This document shows, piece by piece, positions 52,247 through 61,166 of a DNA stretch of 64,000 nt. Each line of letters begins with the position of its first letter. The stretch's first letter is position 1. Position numbers and translations under genes: made by a program. The stretch comes from Kutzneria buriramensis (GTDB lineage: Bacteria; Actinomycetota; Actinomycetes; Mycobacteriales; Pseudonocardiaceae): positions 7,564,001 to 7,628,000 of the forward strand of contig NZ_CP144375.1 of NCBI RefSeq assembly GCF_043575855.1, read 5' to 3'. The notes beneath the pieces were generated by a model. The model worked only from the letters and a program-made list of their open reading frames with translations, had not been told where the DNA came from and searched no databases.

Positions 52247-54277
52247 GTGTCCAAGATTGCGACCGCGGCCAAGCGCCTAGTCCTCGGCCGACCCTTCCGC
52301 AGCGACCGGCTGGCCCACACGCTGCTGCCGAAGCGGATCGCCCTGCCGGTGTTCGCGTCCGACGCGCTGTCCTCGGTGGCCTACGCCCCGGAGGAGATCT
52401 TCCTGACGCTGAGCGTGGCCGGCCTGTCGGCCTACGGCTTCGCGCCGTGGATCGGCGTCGTGGTCGCGCTGGTCATGCTGGTCGTGGTCGCCTCGTACCG
52501 GCAGAACGTGCACGCCTATCCCAGCGGCGGCGGCGACTACGAGGTGGCCACCACCAACCTCGGCCGCTACTTCGGCCTCACCGTGGCCAGCGCGCTGCTG
52601 GTGGACTACATCCTGACGGTGGCGGTGTCCACCGCCTCGGGCATCGCCAACATCGGCTCGGCGCTGCCGTTCGTCGGCGACCACAAGGTGCTGTTCTGCC
52701 TGCTGGTGGTCGGCCTGCTCACGGCGATGAACCTGAGAGGCATTCGCGAGTCGGGCGCCGCCTTCGCCATCCCGACCTACGGCTTCATGGTCGGCGTCAT
52801 CGGCATGGTGATCTGGGGGGTCGTGCGCGCGATCAGCGGCGCCGACCTGCGGGCCGAGAGCGCGGGCTTCGAGCTGCACGCCGAGACGTCCATGACGGGC
52901 ATCGCGTTCGCGTTCCTGATCCTGCGCTCGTTCTCCTCCGGCTGCGCCGCGCTGACCGGTGTGGAGGCGATCAGCAACGGCGTGCCGGCCTTCCGCAAGC
53001 CGAAGTCCCGCAACGCGGCGACCACGCTGCTGATGATGGGCGTGGTCGCGGTGGTGATGCTGATCGGCATCATCGGCCTGGCGATGCTCACGCACGTGAA
53101 CTTCGCCGACGACCCGGCCACGCAGCTGGTCGGCGCGCCCGCCGGCTACCAGCAGAAGACCATCCTGGCCCAGATCGCGGCGGCGGTGTTCAGCAACTTC
53201 CCGCCGGCCTTCTACTACATCTCGTTCGTCACCGGCATCATCCTGGTGCTGGCGGCCAACACCGCGTTCAACGGCTTCCCGGTGCTGGGCTCGATCCTGG
53301 CCCAGGACCGCTACCTGCCGCGCCAGCTGCACACCCGCGGCGACCGGCTGGCGTTCAGCAACGGCATCATCTTCCTGGCCGCGCTGGCGGTGGTGCTGAT
53401 CGTGGCGTTCGACGCCGAGGTCACCCGGCTGATCCAGCTCTACATCGTCGGCGTGTTCGTGTCGTTCACGTGCAGCCAGGCCGGCATGATCCGGCACTGG
53501 AACCGGCTGCTGGCCACCGAGCAGGACCGGAGCGTGCGGGCCCGGATGCGGCGCTCGCAGGTGATCAACACCATCGGCCTGGTCTGCACCGGCGCCGTGC
53601 TGATCGTCGTGCTGATCACCAAGTTCGCCGCCGGCGCCTGGATCGCGATCGCCGCGATGGCCGGGATCTTCGCCCTGATGACCGCGATCCGCAAGCACTA
53701 CGACACGGTCGCCGCCGAGCTGAGGATGGCTCAGGACGAGAAGGACAAGTCGGACGCCAACTGGTCGGTCATGCCGTCCCGCAACCACGCCATCGTGCTG
53801 GTGTCCAAGCTGCACCTGCCCACGCTGCGGGCGCTGTCCTACGCCAAGGCGACCCGGCCGGACGTGCTGGAGGCGGTCACCGTCAACGTGGACGACGCCG
53901 ACACCCGCGACCTGGTCGCCGAGTGGGACCGCAAGGGCTTCCGGACGCCGCTGAAGGTGATCGAGTCGCCGTACCGGGAGATCACCAAGCCGGTGCTGGA
54001 CTACGTGAAGCGGGTCCGCACCGACAACCCGCGCGACGTGGTGACGGTGTTCCTGCCCGAGTACGTGGTCGGCCACTGGTGGGAGCAGTTGCTGCACAAC
54101 CAGAGCGCGCTGCGGCTCAAGGGCCGGCTGCTGTTCCAGCCGGGCGTGATGGTCACCAGCGTGCCGTGGCAGCTCCAGTCGGCCAACCAGCGCGAGGAGT
54201 CCCGGCGGATCGTCACGCCCGGGCAGATCCGCCGCGGCCTGGACACCCCCGTCGAGCAGAGGAAGACCCGGACGTGA
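52247..54277 (+). CDS. APC-superfamily (KimA-like) potassium transporter
   Basis: A 676-aa protein with ~12 TM helices and a cytoplasmic C-terminal domain of ~190 residues. Opening blocks: LPKRIALPVFASDALSSVAY with APEEIFLTL, YRQNVHAYPSGGGDYEVATT, LLVDYILTVAVSTASGIANI and FSSGCAALTGVEAISNGVPA. These are those of KimA-type high-affinity K+ importers and Rv2690. Being divergent from two trkA genes supports K+ as substrate. GTG 52247 lacks a ribosome binding site; TACGCT (52233-52238) is placed so that the transcript would begin at or just before the start. Confidence 0.85.
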   Translation: MSKIATAAKRLVLGRPFRSDRLAHTLLPKRIALPVFASDALSSVAYAPEEIFLTLSVAGLSAYGFAPWIGVVVALVMLVVVASYRQNVHAYPSGGGDYEVATTNLGRYFGLTVASALLVDYILTVAVSTASGIANIGSALPFVGDHKVLFCLLVVGLLTAMNLRGIRESGAAFAIPTYGFMVGVIGMVIWGVVRAISGADLRAESAGFELHAETSMTGIAFAFLILRSFSSGCAALTGVEAISNGVPAFRKPKSRNAATTLLMMGVVAVVMLIGIIGLAMLTHVNFADDPATQLVGAPAGYQQKTILAQIAAAVFSNFPPAFYYISFVTGIILVLAANTAFNGFPVLGSILAQDRYLPRQLHTRGDRLAFSNGIIFLAALAVVLIVAFDAEVTRLIQLYIVGVFVSFTCSQAGMIRHWNRLLATEQDRSVRARMRRSQVINTIGLVCTGAVLIVVLITKFAAGAWIAIAAMAGIFALMTAIRKHYDTVAAELRMAQDEKDKSDANWSVMPSRNHAIVLVSKLHLPTLRALSYAKATRPDVLEAVTVNVDDADTRDLVAEWDRKGFRTPLKVIESPYREITKPVLDYVKRVRTDNPRDVVTVFLPEYVVGHWWEQLLHNQSALRLKGRLLFQPGVMVTSVPWQLQSANQREESRRIVTPGQIRRGLDTPVEQRKTRT

Positions 54278-55461
54278 CGCAGGCTCAGACATGGACCGGA
54301 CGTCGGCTGGAGGTCGAGGTCGGCGCGGTCGCCCACGGCGGGCACTGCGTCGCCCGGGCCGACGGGCGGGTGGTGTTCGTGCGGCACGCGCTGCCGGGTG
54401 AGCGCGTGGTCGTCGAGGTCACCGAGGACAAGGGCGGGTCGTTCTGCCGCGCCGACGCCGTCGAGGTGTTGGAGCCGTCGCCGGATCGCGTGGCGGCCCC
54501 GTGCCCGCTGGCCCATCCCGGTGGCTGTGGCGGCTGCGACTGGCAGCACGCGTCGGCGGAGGCCCAGCGGTCGTTGAAGGCCACCGTCGTCGCCGAGCAG
54601 CTGCGCCGGCTGGCCGGCCTGGACCTGGACGTGGAGGTCGAGGCCCTGCCCGGCGGCCTGGGCGACTGGCGGACCCGGCTGCGTATGGTCGTCGACGGCA
54701 AGGGACGGGCCGGTTTCCGGGCCCACCGCAGCCACAAGGTCGTGCCCGCGCGGCGGTGCACCATCGCGTACCCGGACCTCGTCGAAGAGGTCGCCCAGCA
54801 GCACTGGACGCGGGGTGCGGAGCTCGACCTGACCGCCGACTCGATGGGCCAGATGCACATCGTGGAGCGGCCGCAGCGGGGACGTCCGCGCACGGTCTCC
54901 GGTGACGGCGTCGCCGTCGAGCGGGCCGGTGGCCGGGAGTGGCGCGTCGATGCGCACGGGTTCTGGCAGGTGCATCCCGAGGCCGCCGACCTGTACGCCG
55001 AGATCGTCGCCGAGTGGGCCGCCGCGCCCCTGGGTGGCACCGCCTGGGATCTCTACGGCGGCGCCGGCCTGTTCGCCGCCGTGCTGGCCGAGCAGGTGGG
55101 GCCGGACGGCCATGTGCTGGTCGTCGAGTCCTCGCGTGGAGCCGTCGCCGACGGCCGTGACAACCTCCGGGACCTGCCCCAGGTGCGGTTCAAGGCCGGC
55201 TTGGTGGAGGAGACCACCCTCACCGGCCGGCCCGACGTCGTCGTGCTCGACCCGCCCCGCAAGGGCGCCGGCAAGGCCGTCGTCGACGCCATCGCCGCCT
55301 GTGAGCCGTCGCGTGTGATTTACGTCGCCTGTGACCCCGCCGCCCTGGCCCGGGACGTCGCCGGCTTCGCCGCGCACGGCTACCGCCTGGAGCGCCTCCG
55401 GGCGTTCGACGCCTTCCCGATGACGCATCACGTGGAGTGCATTGGCCTTTTGGCCAGGTGA
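54274..55461 (+). CDS. TrmA/RlmCD-type class I SAM RNA methyltransferase
   Basis: A 395-aa m5U-type methyltransferase: N-terminal TRAM domain (LEVEVGAVAHGGHCVARADG, VVFVRHALPGERVVVEVTED), iron-sulfur cysteines in APCPLAHPGGCGGCDWQH, SAM site DLYGGAGLFAAVLA, catalytic Asp block VVVLDPPRKGAG and nucleophile region VIYVACDPAALARD. The target is a uridine of tRNA or 23S rRNA. GTG 54274 overlaps the transporter stop (GTGA). Corresponds to Rv2689. Confidence 0.9.
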   Translation: MTQAQTWTGRRLEVEVGAVAHGGHCVARADGRVVFVRHALPGERVVVEVTEDKGGSFCRADAVEVLEPSPDRVAAPCPLAHPGGCGGCDWQHASAEAQRSLKATVVAEQLRRLAGLDLDVEVEALPGGLGDWRTRLRMVVDGKGRAGFRAHRSHKVVPARRCTIAYPDLVEEVAQQHWTRGAELDLTADSMGQMHIVERPQRGRPRTVSGDGVAVERAGGREWRVDAHGFWQVHPEAADLYAEIVAEWAAAPLGGTAWDLYGGAGLFAAVLAEQVGPDGHVLVVESSRGAVADGRDNLRDLPQVRFKAGLVEETTLTGRPDVVVLDPPRKGAGKAVVDAIAACEPSRVIYVACDPAALARDVAGFAAHGYRLERLRAFDAFPMTHHVECIGLLAR

Positions 55462-55498
55462 TCCCGAAATTGTCGGGGGCTGGTGCCACGATGCCGGC

Positions 55499-56056
55499 AT
55501 GGCGGTTCTGGATGACTACGACGTTGCTTCGGCCGAGGCCCGTCGCGTGGTGCGTGCCCTCACCCCGGATCAGCTCGGCGCGCCGTCCAAGTGCGCGGAG
55601 TGGGACGTCCGCGGCGTGCTCAGCCACCTGGTGACGGGGAGCCTGATGGCCGTGTCCGTGGTCCGCGGCGACCCGCCGCCGGACAGACAGACGGACCACC
55701 TCGGCGACCGGCCGCTGGAGGCGTTCGACGCGGCTCTGGACGACGTCAGGGCGGCGCTGAGCGAACCTGGCGTGCTGGAGAAGACCTATCCCACGCCGCT
55801 GGGCGAGCAGCCCGGCTCGTTCGTGGCGACGATGCGGATCAACGAACTGGTGGTGCACAGCTGGGACATCGCCGCCGCGACCGGGCAGTCCACCGACATC
55901 GCGCCCGAGCTGGCGGCCGCGGCGCTGGCGATGTGGCGCAGCCGACTCGGCGACGGGGCGCGGCCGGCAGGCATGCCGTTCGACGACCCGCAACCGGTTC
56001 CACCCGGCGCCACCGCGGCCGACGGACTGGCGGCTTACCTAGGGCGGAGGTGCTAG
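55499..56056 (+). CDS. TIGR03086/maleylpyruvate isomerase-type metal-binding protein
   Basis: A 185-aa four-helix-bundle (DinB-like) protein: RALTPDQLGAPSKCAEWDVR with GVLSHLVTGSLMAV (the H of SHL is a metal ligand) and MRINELVVHSWDIAAATGQS (H-x-W-D with further ligands). The family includes mycothiol-dependent isomerases and transferases, consistent with an actinomycete. Its substrate is unknown. It lies between the RNA methylase and dxs, where M. tuberculosis has an ABC transporter. An in-frame ATG at 55442 would extend into the preceding gene. Confidence 0.8.
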   Translation: MAVLDDYDVASAEARRVVRALTPDQLGAPSKCAEWDVRGVLSHLVTGSLMAVSVVRGDPPPDRQTDHLGDRPLEAFDAALDDVRAALSEPGVLEKTYPTPLGEQPGSFVATMRINELVVHSWDIAAATGQSTDIAPELAAAALAMWRSRLGDGARPAGMPFDDPQPVPPGATAADGLAAYLGRRC

Positions 56057-56148
56057 TCGCCAGTGAGTAAGACCTCAACGATGTGATGATGCTGTGGAGA
56101 CTGCCAACCCGTCCGGCACACCGAGCGTCTTCCTGACCTGGGCCTCTA

Positions 56149-56183
56149 CCGGCCGGCGGGGGGATGCCGGCTCCGCCGGCCGG
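56149..56183. terminator. 11-bp hairpin upstream of dxs
   Basis: CCGGCCGGCGG (56149-56159) and its complement (56173-56183) with a 13-nt loop, about 90 nt after the TIGR03086 gene and ahead of dxs. Confidence 0.55.
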
Positions 56184-56334
56184 GCGAGGACGCCGGTCGG
56201 TGACGGTACGTTGCGTCACTGGCTCGACAGGTGAAATCCCAAGATCTCCGTAGACTGACATGCGCCGCCCCGGCGGTGACGTTCCGCAGGACACGGCGAC
56301 GAATCGACCCCGGCGCCAAAGGCGAGGTGAAGCG

Positions 56335-58269
56335 GTGACGCTGCTGGAATCCGTGCACGGACCCGTTGATGTGAAACGGATGGAGCAGGGGGAGCTGGAG
56401 CAGCTCGCGACCGAGATCCGGTCCTTCCTGGTGGAGAAGGTCGCCCGCTCGGGTGGCCACCTGGGTCCCAACCTGGGCATCGTGGAGCTGACGCTCGCGC
56501 TGCACCGGGTGTTCGACTCGCCCAGCGACGCGCTGCTCTACGACGTGGGCCACCAGTGCTACGTGCACAAGATGCTCACCGGCCGCTCCGGCGGCTTCGA
56601 CCTGCTCAAGCAGACCGGCGGCGTGTCGGGCTACCCGAGCCGCGCCGAGAGCGAGCACGACTTCATCGAGAACAGCCACGCCTCCACGGCGCTGTCCTAC
56701 GCCGACGGCATGGCCAAGGCGTTCCAGCTGGCCGGCAGCCGCCGCCACGTGGTGGCGGTGGTCGGCGACGGCGCGCTCACCGGCGGCATGTGCTGGGAGG
56801 CGCTGAACAACATCGCCGCCGACCAGACCCGCCCGGTGGTCATCGTCGTGAACGACAACGGCCGCTCCTACTCGCCGACGATCGGCGGCTTCGCCGACCA
56901 CCTGGCCTCGCTGCGGCTCCAGCCCGGCTACGAGCGGGCCCTGGAGAGCGGCAAGCGCACCCTCCAGCGGACCCCCGTCGTCGGCCCCGCCGTCTACGCG
57001 GCGCTGCACGCCGCCAAGCGCGGCATCAAGGACGCGCTGGCCCCGCAGGCGATGTTCGAGGACCTCGGCCTGAAGTACCTGGGCCCGGTCGACGGGCACG
57101 ACCTGGTGGCGCTGGAGGCGGCCCTCAAGCGGGCCAAGGCGTTCAACGGGCCGGTCATCGTGCACGCCGTGACCCGCAAGGGCAACGGCTACGCGCCGGC
57201 CGAGAACGACCCGGCCGACCAGATGCACCAGACCGGCGCGATCGACCCGGTCACCGGCAAGCCGCTCGGCCCGAAGGCGACCTCCTGGACGTCGATCTTC
57301 TCGGAGGAGCTGATCCGCGCGGGCGCCGAGCGCAAGGACGTGGTGGCCATCACCGCCGCCATGCTCGGCCCCACCGGCCTGGACAAGTTCGCCAAGGCCT
57401 ACCCGGACCGCTGTTTCGACGTGGGCATCGCCGAGCAGCACGCGGTGACCTCGGCCGCCGGCATGGCCATGGCCGGCCTGCACCCGGTGGTGGCGATCTA
57501 CTCGACGTTCCTCAACCGGGCCTTCGACCAGGTGCTGATGGACGTGGCGCTGCACCGCCAGCCGGTCACGCTGGTGCTGGACCGGGCCGGCATCACCGGC
57601 TCCGACGGCCCCAGCCACAACGGCATGTGGGACCTGTCGATCCTGGGCATCGTGCCGGGCATGCGGGTCGCCGCGCCGCGCGACGCCGTCACGCTGCGTG
57701 AGGAGTTCCGGGAGTCGCTGGCCATCGAGGACGGCCCGTCGGCGCTGCGGTTCTCCAAGGGCGCGGTCATCGAGCACGTGCCGGCGCTCGAGCGCGTGGG
57801 CACCGTCGACGTGCTCAGCAAGCCCGCCGCCTCGACCGGCTCCGACGTGCTGCTGGTGGCCGTCGGCGCGTTCGGCGAGCTCGGCGTGGCCGCCGCGCAG
57901 CGCCTGGACGACCAGGGCATCGGCGTCACCGTCGTCGACCCGCGCTGGGTGCTGCCGGTGCCGCACGAGCTGGTGGAGATGGCCGCCGACCACCGCCTGG
58001 TGGTCACTGTCGAGGACAGCGGCCGGCACGGCGGCTTCGGCTCGGCGCTGGCCGCCGCGCTGCGCGACGGCGGCGTGGACGTGCCGATGCGCGACCTGGC
58101 CGTGCCCCAGCAGTTCCTGGAGCACGGCTCCCGGTCCGAGGTGCTGGCCCAGGTCGGGCTGACCGCCCAGGACGTGGCCCGCCGGGTCACCGAATGGGTG
58201 GCCGGCCGGATCGGACAGCCGACGCCGGCCGACGCCGACGTCGCCGCCGAGGAACGAAAGCACGGCTGA
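56335..58269 (+). CDS. dxs: 1-deoxy-D-xylulose-5-phosphate synthase
   Basis: A 644-aa thiamine-diphosphate enzyme, first step of the MEP isoprenoid pathway (pyruvate + glyceraldehyde 3-phosphate). N-terminal SGGHLGPNLGIVELTLALHR and YDVGHQCYVHKMLTGR; the ThDP/Mg motif VVGDGALTGGMCWEALNN ... VIVVNDN; GPVDGHD; pyrimidine-domain block DVGIAEQHAVTSAAGMAMAG and FDQVLMDVALHRQPVTLVLD; C-terminal transketolase domain. Complete. GTG 56335 gives MTLLESVHGPVDVKRM; the longer frame upstream is not supported. It ends 64 nt before the response regulator. Confidence 0.95.
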   Translation: MTLLESVHGPVDVKRMEQGELEQLATEIRSFLVEKVARSGGHLGPNLGIVELTLALHRVFDSPSDALLYDVGHQCYVHKMLTGRSGGFDLLKQTGGVSGYPSRAESEHDFIENSHASTALSYADGMAKAFQLAGSRRHVVAVVGDGALTGGMCWEALNNIAADQTRPVVIVVNDNGRSYSPTIGGFADHLASLRLQPGYERALESGKRTLQRTPVVGPAVYAALHAAKRGIKDALAPQAMFEDLGLKYLGPVDGHDLVALEAALKRAKAFNGPVIVHAVTRKGNGYAPAENDPADQMHQTGAIDPVTGKPLGPKATSWTSIFSEELIRAGAERKDVVAITAAMLGPTGLDKFAKAYPDRCFDVGIAEQHAVTSAAGMAMAGLHPVVAIYSTFLNRAFDQVLMDVALHRQPVTLVLDRAGITGSDGPSHNGMWDLSILGIVPGMRVAAPRDAVTLREEFRESLAIEDGPSALRFSKGAVIEHVPALERVGTVDVLSKPAASTGSDVLLVAVGAFGELGVAAAQRLDDQGIGVTVVDPRWVLPVPHELVEMAADHRLVVTVEDSGRHGGFGSALAAALRDGGVDVPMRDLAVPQQFLEHGSRSEVLAQVGLTAQDVARRVTEWVAGRIGQPTPADADVAAEERKHG

Positions 58270-58279
58270 GAAGTGTCTG

Positions 58280-58343
58280 GGATCCGCACCTCCCGACGAG
58301 TGCCCCGCCCCGGGGCTGTGGCACGGTGGTGAGGTGCGGATCC
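58280..58343 (+). promoter_or_regulatory. inverted repeat trapping the response-regulator start codon
   Basis: GGATCCGCACCTC (58280-58292) and its exact complement (58331-58343) flank 38 nt that contain a further GCCCC/GGGGC stem. The right arm includes the GTG start codon (58334-58336). If transcribed together the fold would hide the start; as DNA it is a dyad across the translation start. Confidence 0.55.
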
Positions 58344-59053
58344 TGGTAGTCGAGGATGAACAGCCGCTGGCCGAGGCGATCGCCCGGGGCCTGCGGCGTG
58401 AGGGTATGGCCGTGGACGTCGCCTTCGACGGCGAGTCCGGCCACGAGAAGGTCACCGTCACCCGGTACGACGTGGTCGTGCTCGACCGCGACCTGCCGAA
58501 GATGTCGGGCGACGAGCTGTGCCAGGAGATCGTGCGGTCGGGCGCGCTGACCCGAGTGATCATGCTCACCGCGAGCTCGGCGATAGAGGACCGGGTCGAG
58601 GGCCTGTCCCTGGGCGCCGACGACTACCTCGCCAAGCCGTTCGCGTTCGCCGAGCTGGTGGCCCGCGTGCGCGCGCTGGCCCGCCGGGCGACGCCGGCCA
58701 CGCCGCCGGTGCTGGTCGCCGCCGACGTGGAGCTGGATCCGGCCAAGCGCACCGTCACCCGGTCCGGCCAGCTGGTGGACCTGACCCGCAAGGAGTTCGG
58801 GGTCCTCGAGGTGCTGATGGCCGCCGGCGGGACCGTGGTGAGCAGCGAGGAGCTGCTGGAGCGGGTCTGGGACGAGAACGCCGACCCGTTCACCACGACC
58901 GTGCGGGTCACCGTGATGACGCTGCGCAAGAAGCTCGGGGAGCCGGGCATCATCGAGACCGTCGTCGGCTCGGGCTACCGTGTGCCTGCCGCCGGCCGGG
59001 GCACCGGGCCGGCACTGGACACGGCCTCGGGAGCCCGACCTGCTGACAGTTGA
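58334..59053 (+). CDS. OmpR/PhoB-family response regulator
   Basis: A 239-aa two-component regulator: receiver domain MRILVVEDEQPLAEAIARGL, phosphoacceptor Asp in VVVLDRDLPKMSGDE, switch Thr in VIMLTAS and Lys in YLAKPFAFAELVARVRAL; then a winged helix (ELDPAKRTVTRSGQLVDLTR, KEFGVLEVLMAAGGTVVSSE, FTTTVRVTVMTLRKKLGEPG, IIETVVGSGYRV). GTG 58334. It is paired with the histidine kinase 1 nt downstream of its stop. Signal and targets unknown. Confidence 0.92.
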   Translation: MRILVVEDEQPLAEAIARGLRREGMAVDVAFDGESGHEKVTVTRYDVVVLDRDLPKMSGDELCQEIVRSGALTRVIMLTASSAIEDRVEGLSLGADDYLAKPFAFAELVARVRALARRATPATPPVLVAADVELDPAKRTVTRSGQLVDLTRKEFGVLEVLMAAGGTVVSSEELLERVWDENADPFTTTVRVTVMTLRKKLGEPGIIETVVGSGYRVPAAGRGTGPALDTASGARPADS

Positions 59054-59054
59054 C

Positions 59055-60218
59055 GTGCGCGCGCCCGGCGGCGGCAGACCCGTGCCGCGGCGGCGCGGTC
59101 CCGGCCTGAGGCTGCGGATCACCTTCGTCGCCGTGGTCATCGTTGCCGCGGTCAGCGCGCTGCTGCTGTGGCTGGGCTGGCTGCTGGTCGGGCTGGTGGC
59201 GCGGGGCGCCGTGCCGCAGATGCCGGCCGGCAGCAAGATCCTCGTCGACGGCGTCGAGGTGGACGCGGCCCGGCTCGGTGAGGTGCTCGAAGAGCACGCC
59301 CGGACGCAGGTGCTCAGCGTCGGCGTCGTCGCCTTCGTGCTGCTGCTCGTGGCCGCCGCCGTGCTCGCGTGGACGTTCACCGGCCGGGCGCTGCGGCCGC
59401 TGCACGAGGTGACCGGCACCGCCCGGCGGCTGTCGGCGGAGTCCCTGGGCGAGCGCATCGCCCTCAACGGGCCCGATGACGAGGTCGCCGAGCTGGCCGA
59501 CACCTTCGACGCCATGCTGGACCGGCTCCAGGGCGCGTTCGACTCCCAGCGGCGGTTCGTGGCCAACGCCAGCCACGAGCTGCGCACGCCGCTGGCGGTG
59601 ATCCGGACCGAGCTGGACGTCACCCTCTCCGACCCGAACGCCGACGTCGAGGAGCTGCGGCGGATGTCCGACGTCGTCGGCACCGCGGCCCTGCGCGCCG
59701 AGCAGCTGGTCGAGGCGCTGCTGCTGCTCGCCCGCACCGACGGCATCGGGCTCGCCGTCCATGATCCCGTCGACCTCGCCGCCGTCGCCGCCAGCGCCTG
59801 GCGCTCCGCCGGGCGCGAGGCGGCCGCACGCGGCGTACGGGCCAACTTCGCCACGCCACCCGCCCCGACCGTCGGCGATCCCGCGCTGCTCGAACGCGTC
59901 GCCGGCAACCTGCTGGAGAACGCCGTGCGGCACAACGTCGACGGCGGCTGGATCGAGGTCGCCACCGACAGCGGGCCGCAGTGGTCACACCTGCGGGTCA
60001 GCTCCAGCGGGCAGCTGATCGCGCCGGAGCTGGTGGCCGAGCTGTTCGAGCCGTTCCGTCGCGGCGGCGTCGACCGGACCGCCCGCACCGGCACCGGCCT
60101 GGGCCTGTCCATCGTCCGTGCGGCGGTGCTCGCGCACGGCGGGGCCGTGCACGCCGAGGCGGTGCCCGGCGGGGGCCTGGCGGTCACCGTGCGGCTGCCC
60201 AGCGGCCGCGGCGCCTGA
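59055..60218 (+). CDS. sensor histidine kinase
   Basis: A 387-aa membrane kinase: two TM helices (ITFVAVVIVAAVSALLLWLG and VVAFVLLLVAAAVLAWTF) enclosing a short extracytoplasmic loop of ~55 residues, a HAMP domain (RALRPLHEVTGTARRLSAES), the dimerisation box FVANASHELRTPLAVIRTEL with the phosphorylated His, the N box LLENAVRHN and the G2 box GTGLGLSIVRAAVLAHGG. The usual Asp of the G1 box (DxGxGI) is replaced: VSSSGQLIAPELVAELFEPF. GTG 59055 follows the response-regulator TGA by 1 nt. Confidence 0.88.
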   Translation: MRAPGGGRPVPRRRGPGLRLRITFVAVVIVAAVSALLLWLGWLLVGLVARGAVPQMPAGSKILVDGVEVDAARLGEVLEEHARTQVLSVGVVAFVLLLVAAAVLAWTFTGRALRPLHEVTGTARRLSAESLGERIALNGPDDEVAELADTFDAMLDRLQGAFDSQRRFVANASHELRTPLAVIRTELDVTLSDPNADVEELRRMSDVVGTAALRAEQLVEALLLLARTDGIGLAVHDPVDLAAVAASAWRSAGREAAARGVRANFATPPAPTVGDPALLERVAGNLLENAVRHNVDGGWIEVATDSGPQWSHLRVSSSGQLIAPELVAELFEPFRRGGVDRTARTGTGLGLSIVRAAVLAHGGAVHAEAVPGGGLAVTVRLPSGRGA

Positions 60219-60254
60219 GTTGCGAACTCTTGAGCCGGCTCGCAGGGTGGAGAC

Positions 60255-61079
60255 ATGCCTTTCGTACCCACCATCAAGCTGAACAACGGCGTCGAGATCC
60301 CGCAGCTCGGGTTCGGGGTGTTCCAGGTGCCCGACACCGAGACCGAGGAGGCCGTCACGCGCGCGCTGGCGGCCGGGTACCGCAGCATCGACACCGCCGC
60401 GGCCTACGGCAACGAGGCCGGCGTCGGCCAGGCGATCAAGGCGTCCGGCATCCCGCGTGACGACGTGTTCGTCACCACCAAGCTGTGGAACTCCGCGCAG
60501 GGCTACGACAGCGCGCTGAAGGCCTTCGACGCCAGCATGGCCAAGCTCGGGCTGGAGCAGCTGGACCTGTACCTGATCCACTGGCCGGTGCCGCGCGCCG
60601 GCAAGTTCGTGGAGACCTGGAAGGCGTTCGAGAAGCTGCTCGCCGACGGCCGCGTCCGCGCGATCGGCGTCTCCAACTTCCAGCCGGCGCACCTGCGGCG
60701 GCTGCTCGACGAGGGCCTCACCGTGCCGGCCGTCAACCAGATCGAGCTGCACCCGCTGCTCCAGCAGGCCACGCTGCGGGCGTTCCACACCGAGCACGGC
60801 ATCGCCACCGAGGCCTGGAGCCCGCTGGCGCAGGGCGGGGTGCTCGACGCCCCGGAGATCACCAAGATCGCCGGCAAGCACGGCAAGACGCCGGCCCAGG
60901 TGGTGCTGCGCTGGCACCTCCAGCTGGCCAACGTCGTCATCCCGAAGTCGGTGACGCCGCAGCGGATCAAGGAAAACATCGAGGTGTTCGACTTCGAGCT
61001 GGACGGCGACGACCTGGCGGCGATCGCCGGCCTGGAGCGCGGCCACCGCACCGGCCCCGACCCGGACAAGTTCGGCTGA
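60255..61079 (+). CDS. aldo/keto reductase (2,5-diketo-D-gluconate reductase type)
   Basis: A 274-aa NADPH-dependent (beta/alpha)8 reductase. Catalytic tetrad: Asp in YRSIDTAAAYGNEAGVGQAI, Tyr in AAYGNE, Lys in VFVTTKLWN, His in LYLIHWPVP. The cofactor segment VVIPKSVTPQRIKENIEVFD is typical of AKR5-type reductases acting on aldehydes and ketones. The ATG follows GGGTGGAGAC. It is a single gene ending at a hairpin. Confidence 0.9.
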   Translation: MPFVPTIKLNNGVEIPQLGFGVFQVPDTETEEAVTRALAAGYRSIDTAAAYGNEAGVGQAIKASGIPRDDVFVTTKLWNSAQGYDSALKAFDASMAKLGLEQLDLYLIHWPVPRAGKFVETWKAFEKLLADGRVRAIGVSNFQPAHLRRLLDEGLTVPAVNQIELHPLLQQATLRAFHTEHGIATEAWSPLAQGGVLDAPEITKIAGKHGKTPAQVVLRWHLQLANVVIPKSVTPQRIKENIEVFDFELDGDDLAAIAGLERGHRTGPDPDKFG

Positions 61080-61100
61080 GGGGTTCACGACCGACGACGA

Positions 61101-61145
61101 CATGAGTGGCTCGCTTGGCTCCGGGTGCCAAGTGAGCCACTCATG
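61101..61145. terminator. 19-bp hairpin between convergent genes
   Basis: Arms 61101-61119 and 61127-61145 pair at 18 of 19 positions plus one G-T pair, with a 7-nt loop; between the aldo/keto reductase and the lipoprotein gene. Confidence 0.8.
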
Positions 61146-61166
61146 TGCGCGATGCCCGGAGCGCCC

